Source: Selaginella moellendorffii (taxonomy: Eukaryota > Streptophyta > Lycopodiopsida > Selaginellales > Selaginellaceae). Taken from it: 64,000 nt of DNA. Below are positions 11,048-21,186 of the stretch, piece by piece (position 1 is the first letter of the stretch; each line of letters opens with the position of its first letter). A model generated the notes under the pieces. The model saw nothing but the letters and a program-made list of their open reading frames with translations. It was not told the DNA's origin and made no database searches. The stretch is taken from assembly GCF_000143415.4 (NCBI RefSeq), contig NW_003314312.1, positions 1,095,580 to 1,159,579 of the forward strand, in the 5' to 3' direction. The translations under genes were made by a program, and so were the position numbers.

Positions 11048-13517
11048 ATGGACCCAGCCACCCAGATCGCTCTTGCAGCGACTCTGGGCAACTTACTCCA
11101 GGGCTGGGATAATGGAGCTATCGCAGGTACTCGAGAAATCATTCTTTGCTTTCCCATGCCACCTTACTCATCCAGTGTGATCTTTCTTTCCAGGAGCATT
11201 ACTCTATCTCAAGCCCGAGCTGGGAATACAAGGGAATCCCATCATTGAAGGCATTGTGGTCGGATCCACGCTCGTCGGGGCTCTCCTCAGCACGATCTTC
11301 TCGGGGCCTGGATCAGACTGGCTGGGCCGGCGAGCTATTCTCATCGTCTCGGGGGTTTTCTACACGGCGAGCTCTGCTATCATGCTGTGGTCGCCGACTG
11401 TGCTGGTGCTGATCTTGTCGAGGTTGCTGGTCGGTTCGGGTCTCGGCATCGCAGTGACAGTGATCCCGATATACATTGCCGAGACTGCTCCTCCTGAGAT
11501 CCGTGGGACGCTGTCCACGCTGCCGCAATTCATGGGATCGGTGGGCCTGTTCTTAGCCTATTCGCTCTGCTTCTTCTTCTCGCTCTGGCCGACTCCAAAC
11601 TGGCGGATAATGCTGGCGCTCCTTATGGCACCATCGCTGCTGTTCTTGGCACTGGCGATCCTCTACTTGCCAGAGTCTCCTCGGTGGATGGTGAGCAAAG
11701 GAAAGATGCTGGAAGCTAGACTTGTGCTCCAGAGGCTGAGGAACAAGACGGACATATCAGGTGAATCCTCTTGGTTTTCGTTCTTTGTTTATACTCACAA
11801 CTTTTCATCTTTCCAGCGGAGTTGGCACTGTTGGTGGAAGGATTGGGTGTAGGAAGCGGCGGTTCACTGGAAGAATGGGTGCTAGAACCGGCTCCACCGA
11901 AGACCAAGAGCAATGGTTCGTCGTTTCTCGCGAATGGATCCAGCCACGTTTTGTATACACCGGAAGATGGCGGAGTCTCGTGGATCGCCAAACCTCTGCT
12001 CGAATCCGATCCGACACACAGTAGCTTCTCGCAAGCCGGTGGCCAGTCTCCTTTCGTGGACCCCCTGGTAGCACTCATTGGGAACCTCACCAATGTGAGT
12101 GTGGCTCCTAGCGGCGATCGCGAGCAAGAAAACTACGAGTCCGACGTAGAGAAAGGCGGGGGGGATTTAGAAGAAGGTGGCGAAGAAGCGGTGGTGGGAG
12201 AGATCGAGGAGCTCTTAACTCCGTTGCTGCGACGACGTGCGAGCTCAAAGTCTGTGATCACGGCAGGATTCTTGTCCAGGCCGAGCTCCATGCTGGGCGT
12301 AACTCACAGCAGCAGCGGCGTGAATGGGACTACGGTTGCGAGCCCGGTCGTGAGCGCTGGCATCGGTAGCGGCTGGCAGCTTGCTTGGGAATGGGATAAC
12401 CAGGAAAGAGGAGGACCATTGTCAGCGACCAAAAACACCAACAGGGACTTTCGACGTGTTTTTCTTCTCCAAGAGGGTGCTGCTGCTGCCAACAACATCT
12501 CTGGGAGTTTCTCTGTATCAGCGCGTTCTCTGCCGGGCGTGGTCGAAGATGGTGGTGGAAACGCCGTCGTCGATCAGTCGATCCAAGCCGCGGCTTTGAT
12601 CGGCAGGCCGGCTCAGTCGTTCCAGAACCTCGTCTCGGACGAGGTGGTCGGGCCGGCGATGGTTCATCCTGTCGAGACAGCCATCAAAGGCCCGGCGTGG
12701 TCGGATCTGCTAGAAGTTGGCGTCCGCCGCGCGCTCGTCGTGGGTGTTCTTCTACAAATTCTCCAACAGGTACGTGGAAAGAAAAAGTTTGGCATACTAT
12801 CGCGATCATGGATTGTGTATTTGTTTCGCAGTTCAGTGGGATCAATGCGGTGCTCTACTTCGTTCCCCAGATCCTCCAGCAGTCCGGGGCCGATGAACTT
12901 CTAGCACGTCTGGGACTCGGCTCGGCGTCAGCCTCGATTCTCGCCAGTGGCGTCACCTGCTTGATCATGCTGCCGTGCATCGGCCTGGCGATGCGTCTCA
13001 TGGACGTGAAAGGAAGAAGGTAAGCCAACTTTTCATAGTTTCCTTCGAACTCTGTTTCTCGCTCACGCACAGGCAAATACTCCTCGTCACGCTTCCAATC
13101 CTCTTCCTCTCGCTGGTCACCATGGTCATCTCCAGCACTCTCGTCCCGGCTGGGATCCTCCAGGCAGCAGCGTCCTTCGTCGGCGTCACAGTCTACGTTT
13201 GCGTTTTCGTGATGGGATTCGGACCCATCCCAAACATCCTGGGCTCGGAGATCTTCCCGACTCGAGTTCGCGGCCTCTGCATTGGGATGTGCCAGGCCTC
13301 GATGTGGACTTGCAACATCATTCTCACCAACATGTTCCCGACGCTCCTCGGGGTGCTGGGAATCGGGGGCTTGTTTGGCTGCTTCGCGGTGGTGGTGTTG
13401 GCGGCCTGGATCTTCACCCTGTTCAAAGTTCCCGAGACCAAAGGCATGCCGCTGGAGGTGATCTCCGAGTTCTTTGCGATGGATGCCGCCAGCCAAGATC
13501 ACTCTTTGAAACTTTGA
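11048..13517 (+). CDS. TMT: Tonoplast monosaccharide transporter (TST/TMT, MSSP type)
   Basis: Five exons (11048-11126, 11194-11760, 11817-12769, 12832-13019, 13073-13517) join in frame to 743 residues, the usual length of plant tonoplast sugar transporters. Twelve membrane segments are expected as 6+6. Sugar-porter signatures are present: GWDNGAIAG in TM1, SDWLGRR in loop 2-3, a VTVIPIYIAETAPPEIRG-type motif and PESPRW after TM6. In the second half are QQFSGINAVLYF, RR at the end of exon 4, and VPETKG near the C-terminus. The defining feature is the ~350-residue hydrophilic central loop (11760-12700), with acidic patches and L/S-rich phosphorylatable stretches. The family exchanges protons for glucose, fructose or sucrose into the vacuole; substrate cannot be read from sequence. 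Confidence 0.93.
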
Positions 13518-13944
13518 TCCTGAGAAGCTCTTTGTATGACTTTGGATTATAGGAGCTGCTTGTAACAACATCACGAAGAATAGTTTCTCTTCTTTTCTTG
13601 AGGATTTTACTTATAGAGTCAGTCAACTTTCATGTTGGCTCGCAAAATCTAGCTTTGCTTGCTCGGACTTTTGAGCGTGGTATTGCTTGGAACTCGTGGA
13701 ATCCGGCTCTTGGTTGTGGGATCCCAGGTGCGTTAGAGCTATGGTGGGTGCTTCACCTCTCTCGCCTTCCAAAACTCGCAACACCTACATGCAAAAATGT
13801 AAGTTCATGTTTTCCCTTTGTAAGGATCAACCTGGCTCATTCTTGACCTCTGCGTGGGTTTTCTTGTCAGGCAAAATGCTGCTGCGTGGACCATTGCTTG
13901 GATCTCGTAAAGCTGTGAGGTAAGGTTATTTATTTTTATATTAC

Positions 13945-15542
13945 AGGCTCGTCCAAAACTCGATGTAAGAGATACCGATTCTTTATTGGATCTACGACTG
14001 GGAGTGCTTCTTCGTCACAACGACATTCTGTGAGACATTATTCTAGAGATATATCTAGTGATCTCCGCCTGTGACCATTTTAAGTAAAATCACACCAAAC
14101 GAATACTCGTCAGCTTTCTCTATACTTGAAGCCAAATACCTTCAATTCTAAATATTAAATCTCTAAAATAACATATGAGTTTTGGTTTCTTACCTAAGTG
14201 TGCCAATTACCTTTGTCTCAACTGCGGGCTGGCTGCTTGTAGGCCATCTAGCCAATCCAAAATCTCCAACCATATAGAAATGATATAGTAACAATGGTAA
14301 ATTTGTTACCATTGGAGCATAGTCATGTGTGAGAAGAACCCTATGAGTTATAGTTCCAACCCAGCATTCCTCGTGAAGATATCGCATCGCTCTGGCAGCC
14401 CCCAAAGCGATTCCCTGTCTTGCACACCATGGTACCACTGTGTTTTTGTCTCCCTGTCAAAGCCAAGTATTTCAGTGTTTAGAAAAAGAAAAGTACCAAA
14501 TAAGTGATAGTCGAGTGACTTGTTGCATACAAACTCGTAAACGAGCATTCTCTTGCCATCCTCGACGCAAAATCCTGGTTTCGGTGCTGTGCTCCACTCA
14601 GAACCTTGACCTCTGCACAAAACTCCTTCCCTCCTTGCCTGCTGGCGAGCTTGTGTTTCTTCACGGCAATGTGTTGGCCACCTTTGAGAACGCCCTTGTA
14701 CACAAATCCAAATCCTCCCTCGGCCAGAAAGTTGGCATGCGAGAAATTGTCTGTTGCCTCCTCGAGCTCAGCGTGCGTAAACTCTCTCGTCTGTCTCTTG
14801 AAATCGCGGGGCTTGTGCTTGCAAAGTGGCAGTGCCGAGCTCCCGAGTTTTGGGACCTTGGCGATCACTTCATCAGTCGTAAGTTTTCTCTTTATCCAGC
14901 TTGATTGCAGTGTTGGTTTCATCCAATTCTCTCGCCGGGATAGCACTGCCGCATTCTCACTCGGGTCAGGATCAACAGTGACACTGTTATTTGATGTTCC
15001 TCCTTTGAGTGCTTTGAACATGAAACCATGGTGTTTACTGTGAGGATCGTGTCGCTGTCCGAATCCCCTCCGGAGGATGAAAAGTGGCGATACTGATTCA
15101 TAGCAAATTAATTAAGAGGACCTAAAAACAAAAGAAGAAGAAGAAAAAAAAAACTGCTCAAGTAACAAAAATTGGCCTGTTAAAAAGAATATATATAAAA
15201 AAACCAAAGTTTAGATTCGCATCACTGAGAATTAAACTGTAGAGCTTCAGTTTTTTACAAATTTCTTCATCCTGGTTGCCAACGAAAGACTGTTGAGTCC
15301 CCTTCTGGGGCACTACAACAATAAATATGAAAATAAAAGGAAAAGAAGAGAAAAAACTTACTGAGTTTTGCAATTCCTGTGACTGTTTGCCGTAAAATCC
15401 CAAGATGTGTCAAGACATCCCCAGGCTGAAGAATTCTCTCCAGCGTCCACTCCACAGCGATGCTTGACGTCTCCCCAAACGCATCAAAAATTACCATAAT
15501 GTTTCGATTAGAAGTAGTAGTATGAGCAGAGGTCAGGCACAA
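13945..15542 (-). pseudogene. USP-domain receptor-like kinase, inactive or decayed
   Basis: On the minus strand the first exon (15542-15362) encodes a USP-like start (MVIFDAFGETSSIAVEWTLE), followed by an exon near 15310-15223. Kinase sequence runs 15021-14600: FTHAELEEATDNFSHANFLA, the glycine loop GGFGFVYKG and lysine in HIAVKKHK. A frame break follows near 14600 (GAQHRN, then GFCVEDGKRMLVYEF). After a short intron come ARQGIALGAARAMRYLHEE, a catalytic loop reduced to THRVLLTHDYAPM that lacks HRD-Asp, and then VGDFGLARW. The 3' part (ADEYSFGVILLKMVTGG, near 14095) runs into stops. The order matches the PERK-like USP kinases, including Selaginella members annotated as inactive, as I recall. 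Catalytic loss and frameshifts are seen directly; whether a spliced product is made is unknown. Confidence 0.75.
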
Positions 15543-15846
15543 TGCTGCCCGAAAGTGTGGCTATGTTGCTCGGCAAAGGAACGCTAGACAAAGATTTTCC
15601 ATCCATTTCTTCTTTCTATTTCCCCTTGATCTTAGATCTTGTGATAGATCTTTGCTTGAATTCTCCTCTCTTTTTTTTTGGGGGGGGGGGGGGGGTGATG
15701 ATCCTGGAATCCTTGCTAGGGAGAAGGAAGAGATTCTAAGGCCGGGATTCCACAAGTATCGAGCTAAACAAAGAGGTAAGATACAAGGGAGCGTCGGGAT
15801 TCCCGCCCACTGGCCGCTTATATCTTTACACGCGTGTAAATTTGAA

Positions 15847-18302
15847 ATGGCGATGGCGGGAAATGGTATTCTAGGGTTTATAGAATGGGCGAGGAGGGAG
15901 CTCGAGGAGTACCGGCGGCGGCACGACGATGGCGCGGCGGCGCCCGGATGGGCGTGGATGATGGCGCGCGTCTTGTCGTGCTGCCAAGCTCATCCCCGCG
16001 GGGTCACGGAAGGGATTCTCCTCGCGGAGCTCTTCCAGGTGAGGATTTCTCGCTCGGTTCGAGGGATTTTTGAGGAATGTAGGTACTGTTTGTGGATGAT
16101 AGGCCTGGGGCGAGAGGGAGCGCGGCAGAGGCAGAGGGAGGCTCGCGGAGAATCACCCGGTGATGCAAATGAAGAGGAGGAGGGGGGCTCGGTATCAGCA
16201 TTTGGCCAATGCTGTGACTGTCGACTCGATTCTGGAGAAGAAGTTTGTTTCTCTGGATGCCGTGATGGAGGTCGTTGTTCTGGACATCCACGTCTTGCCT
16301 GGTAAGCTCATTTAGCTTGGATTCTCGATTGATTGGAAAGTTTCCAGGGAGCAATGGCTATCTTCTTACGCTTGGAGATCTTTCCAGCGGGAACACAGTG
16401 GACCACTATCTGCACCGAAAGTAAGCCAAGAACTTCTGGTAATCGTCTTTACCTTCTTTTGTTGATGGCTTTTTTTGTTCATAGATTTTTTGACATGGTA
16501 CAAGATGAGGAGGGAACTATTAAGAGAGGTCGAGATCTACGCATGACAGGTTGTAGGCTGAGAGTTGGAGCTGGATCGTGTGCTCCGCGTCTTTTACCCA
16601 CAGAGCACCTAGTAGTCCTACTTGACGAGGTGCAGTGAATGTTCGATTTTTTGTGAGTTAGCTATTGTTTTCCTCGCAGGACCAAGAACACGATGCAATG
16701 CTGCTCGGTGCCCAGTTTCTCTCTGACACTTTCTCGTCTATACAACGTGGAGCTGCCGGAGATCACCATATTTATGCCAAGTAAGTGTTATTTCGCGTGA
16801 TCGATCGAGTATGGCTTAATCACTTTGTGACGATAGACTGGAAAAGTCCATGGAGACTGAGACAAGCGGCGACAGAAGATGGAAAACAATCTTACTTGTT
16901 GATAGTGAGGGAATCACAGTGCCGTTCGTCCTGTGGAATGACCAGGTTTCTATCGCCAATTTGCTAAGGTTTCGTATCAGGCGTTCTGCTTTCGTAGTGA
17001 ACATGTTTTACTTGATTGCAGTGACGGAAGCATGTTGGCCCTTGAACGACCCTTTGTAAACTGTGACACAATGGAGATGGGCCTGGAGTCTGGATCATGC
17101 ACTCGGATCTATTGTGTGCCGCCCTGTCTTCAACTCGAGCAAGAGGTAAAACTGCGTTTACTTCGGAATAATTTTCTAATCGTTGTCAAAGGTGACAGTA
17201 GCGTCTGATCACGAAACATGTCTTGGATCGGAAGTGCTGATTCCAAGCAACCCACACGGTGCTATTGATCTCAACGATTTTCCCGCTCGTGTATGGACAA
17301 TGCAAATTTTATCATTCCTACTGACTGACGTGTGTAACTTACACGCAGCTTCTGGTAAAGGACTTGAGACCAAAGATGTTCAGCCTTGCAGTTTATGGTA
17401 CAGTAGCGTTTGTTGGTCGTCAGATTTCATCTGCCAAGTGTAGGCAACCATTTATACTGTCTATTAACGACGACACCGGCATTATCGAGATTGAGCTTCA
17501 GTTCATGCTGGAGAGCTGGTAAAAATGTTTAATTGTTTTTCTTTTAGTTTTGATTTTTTCTGATAGTGACTTTGGCTGGCAGGTCTTTTGGCGAGGTTTA
17601 CTCCGGACAACTTGTGTTTATATCGGGCCTTGCTACTTATACAGACACTGGTGGAAGGTAAAAGAGAAACTATCTCTTCTCCTTAACGATAATTCGTTGC
17701 AGGATGAAATGTTCTTGGACCGAGAGCACGGAAGGAGCATCTTTCGTGAACGTTTCCCATCTCACTGCAGTCATCTCTTCCCCGTGTCTTCACAGCATTG
17801 TTCCTGTCTCTCGATGGTCTGGCTATGGCCAGGTAGGAGAAATTCCTTTTAAGCTCTCTATTTGACCCGAGAAGATGATATCAGGTGTGCAGAATAAGGG
17901 TCGAAAGAGTGGAGCTCCAGCTTCATAAAATACACGGTGCTTGTGGTCGGCGTGTTACGGATGAAAGTGGCGCTTGGTTTTGTTCTTTCTGTACGCGCAG
18001 TTGCGATCAAGCGTCGCTCTCTTTCCACGCAGACGTCTATCTTTTTGACGTTGGAGAACCAGGCAGGGAAATTTGTGCTGGAGTCGATGGTGAGGCTGCA
18101 TTCAATCTTCTTCAAGTTTCTCCTGAGACCTTTCGTACTTGGCCCGAGGTATTTTGTTTCTGGACTACAAACTATCAGTTTTTGAGCTTATTATTCACAG
18201 GATGAGCAAGTGATGTACTTACTAAGTTTCGATGGCGAAGAATTCTTAGTGTCTTTTTTTCAGAGTCAAGGTAAACTCTGTATTGGTTGTGCAGTTAAAT
18301 AG
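15847..18302 (+). CDS. OB-fold / zinc-ribbon protein, shieldin subunit 2-like
   Basis: Thirteen exons join in frame to 607 residues: 15847-16038, 16103-16301, 16348-16420, 16485-16629, 16680-16780, 16837-16945, 16981-17145, 17192-17290, 17349-17518, 17583-17657, 17703-17832, 17885-18148, 18201-18302. All introns are GT/AG and short (the sixth only 35 bases). The middle resembles OB folds (TEHLVVLLDE; GDRRWKTILLVDSEGITVPF; AVYGTVAFVGRQISSAKCRQ). Near the C-terminus is a four-cysteine zinc ribbon (CGRR...WFCSFCTRSC), as in the large RPA subunit. This layout is that of the C-terminal region of SHLD2 (FAM35A), which binds single-stranded DNA at breaks and limits end resection. RPA1- or CTC1-like identity is the alternative. 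The gene model is strong; the family name is moderate. Confidence 0.72.
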
Positions 18303-19079
18303 TTAAGCTAGTTGTTTTTGTCAACGATATTAAAAAAAGTGTTTTGGGATGCTATTACAATTATAAAATGTTTATGTCAATACTTATATATTTATAGTGC
18401 TAATAGCTGCAATATTTATTCTGTTATATTTTTTAGTTTGTCAAATTTTAATAATGTTGTCAATAACAAAAAATCTATCAAGCAATAATTTAGTATCATT
18501 CAATTTACAAGTACAACATTAAAAGCTTTATTGGATAAGAAATCTATCAATAGGTTTTGATTTAAATACAAATAAAAAATATATAAAGAATTGGTATTAA
18601 GATATTAAATATAATTTACTTTTTTCAACAATTTAGACAAATATATTCATAAAAGATTTTACCTAATTTATTTGACCATACACAAAATATTTAACACAGA
18701 AGCCTAGCTCTGTGTTAATTAGGGAATCAGATATGATTCCCTAATCTCTCACTATAATGGCAAACATGCACACATGACCTAGCCTCACAGCACACTACAG
18801 TATAAAATCTCAAAATGGGACATTAGTAGAAACACACACCTGTTCAAAGAAAAGATCCCACGTCCACAAAATGGAAAATAGACTCAAACAAACTCCAATC
18901 CAAACTCAAAATGCTCACAAAATTACACTCTATGAAATGCAGAATGTGGGGTGAGGTAGCTTACCGCTCTCCATTACTTTCCACGTTTATTCTCCCAAGA
19001 CCTTTGATTCAACACTATGAGATCATGGCAGTGTCTGACTGCAAATTGGCTGTGCAGCGTGAAAAGAAGCCATCCACGG
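18303..19079. other. AT-rich intergenic stretch
   Basis: After the SHLD2-like stop the sequence is highly AT-rich to about 18700, then mixed. It carries no sustained coding frame. Likely polyadenylation region of the upstream gene followed by old repeat DNA. Confidence 0.5.
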
Positions 19080-19460
19080 GACTAGGAACAAGATGGATGA
19101 GGATGTGTGTCTAGGGAGCTACTATGATTGTGTGAGAAGTTTTTCCTGCGCTTCCAATAACTGCAAAGAATGCCAGGATTGCAACTGCATCACAGGTTGA
19201 GAGTTGATGTAAGCCATTGTAAATAAAATTGCAATCAAGTCCATTGCCCATCCCCATTCAAAATTCATAACTGTGGTGATGAATGGATCAGAAATATGAT
19301 GATGGAAATTAAGACAGAGAGCGCTAGCCATGAATGGATCAGAAATATGATGATGGAAATTAAGACAGAGAGCGCTAGCCATGCTAGGCTATTTTTCAAG
19401 CTTTTCTAGTGGGATTACTGGAGATTTTGCTGGTCCTCTGTTGAGGACTTAAGCCGCAAT
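19080..19460. repeat. Dispersed repeat with 52-bp tandem duplication and MOT1 scrap
   Basis: The left part matches 5860-6115. Inside it a ~52-base unit (gaatggatcagaaatatgat ... agcgctagccat) is duplicated in tandem at about 19279-19381. The right end (caagcttttctagtgggatt ... ggagattttgctgg, 19397-19440) resembles codons of the molybdate transporter at 36255-36320 (AFPVGLLGILLL). A third, shorter copy with the same arrangement lies at 38385-38665. Confidence 0.6.
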
Positions 19461-19622
19461 CTCAAGCTGGGATGCCATGTCAGCAGAAGGGACACATCCG
19501 TTTAGGTTCTGTAGGTGATCACGCCCGACACATTCTGTTCTTGATCCGTCTTCCGCAATAAAGGTGGACCCAGCATGGAGCGCTGCTGCGCTCACAAGGC
19601 TGGGTATCCCCATTTCATAACA

Positions 19623-19634
19623 TGGTATCGGAGC
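19623..19634 (+). other. Copia primer-binding site (initiator-Met tRNA type)
   Basis: tggtatcggagc matches, with one change, the TGGTATCAGAGC sequence complementary to plant initiator methionine tRNA that follows the 5' LTR of most copia elements. It lies 50 bases before the gag start, so the 5' LTR should end at about 19622. The LTR's left end was not determined, and no matching 3' LTR was found. Confidence 0.75.
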
Positions 19635-19683
19635 GTGTGAAGAAACCCGTGTGAAGAAACCCGTGTGAAGAACGATCCTGAAG

Positions 19684-21186
19684 ATGGGGAGTGTGCGCGA
19701 CGCCATAGAGATCTTTGATGGCAAGGATTTCAGCGGATGGCAGGAGCAACTCGAGTACTACTTTATGCAGAAGGAGCTGTGGCCAGTGGTCGACGGTTCC
19801 TGGACGCGCCCTCCCACAACGGACAAGGCTGACCGCAAAGAGTGGGATGGAAAGAACATCAAGGCCTTGGGCATTCTAGGCAGAGGCCTGGGCAAGGTGT
19901 TCAGTTGCCATCTCGACATCACGAAGACTGCACACGAGAACTGGGAAAACCTGAAAGCAACCCTCGGAAAGGAGAATGAGACCACATTGCTGGACTTAGA
20001 GACAGAACTCGGTTCTGTAAGACAGCATGAAGGTGAGTCCATTCAAGCCTTTGTAGGAAGGTTGAGGAAAGTAGCAAGCCAGATCGCACGCATCACGAAG
20101 ACACTAGTGAGTGAACTGAAGCTCAAGTCGGTTGTCATCAAAGGCGTGGCGAAGTATCTTCTGACAACAGCGACTACTCACTCGTCAAAGAAATTTGACG
20201 AAATGGTCCTTCAGTTGAAGTCAGCAGAGAACTTGATGGAGACCAATGAGGGAGTTGGATCTCAAGATCAAGCGCTATTTGCTGGTCAATCTTCAAAGGG
20301 CAAGCGATCTGCAACAGTGTGGGACAGGTTGGGCCCAGTGAATTCTCCAGGGACTGATGGAACCAGTGGGAGCAAGTCCAAGAAGAAGAAGAAGAAAAAC
20401 GACGGCCTTTGCAACATTTGCAAGAAACCTGGTCATTGGGCAAGAGACTGCACCAATGAAGAAGCAAAGAAAGCCAAGGAAGCTAGAAAGCGAGACAAAG
20501 GCAAGCAAGTGGCTAACTTTGCAGCAGCTGATTCAGATGACGAGCATGGCAGTCTGTTCATGGCTTCGTTAGAGGATCAGCAGGTGACAAAACATGGTCT
20601 GTTGAAAGCTGAAGTAATCTGGGTGGACTCAGGAGCAAACAGGCACATGACATACATCAGAGAGCTGTTTGGCAAGCTGAGACCAGTTCCAGACAACAAG
20701 AGGATTTACCTTGGTGACGATTACTCGCACAGTGTGCAAGGAGTTGGGACAATCAAGGTGAAACTTGCCAATGGTTAGAAAGTGGACGTGAGCAATGTCT
20801 ACTATGTGCCTGGTGTCAAGAAGACTCTTTTCTCAGTGGGGAAGATAGCAGATGCAGGCTGCAAGATTGACTTTAACGAGAAAAGGTGCACCATCTCACG
20901 AGAAGGCTATGAGCTAGCATCGGGACGCCGACATGCAGGGCTCTATTGCCTGAATGCTGAAGTGGTGTATCCTGAGAGGTTAATGCTCAGTAGCAGCGTG
21001 GAAGACAAACCAGCTACACTAGACACTTGGCACAGGAGATTAGGCCACTCTTCCATCAAGAGAGTACAGCAGCTAGCAAGAGGACAACTTGTCCGAGGAC
21101 TGAACATTGCTCCATCATCAGCTGGATTTTGTGAGCCTTGTGTCCTCAGTAAGCAGCATCGCCTTCCATTTCGCTCAGGATGGTAG
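19684..21186 (+). pseudogene. copia gag-protease-preintegrase, one internal stop
   Basis: This is one frame of about 500 codons broken by a single TAG at 20776. It encodes gag, a CCHC knuckle followed by a lysine-rich tract, an aspartic protease start (DSGA) and the GAG_pre-integrase segment. The HHCC zinc finger of integrase is partly present (CEPCVLSKQHRLPF at about 21131-21172) before the frame runs into TAG at 21184. Confidence 0.8.
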
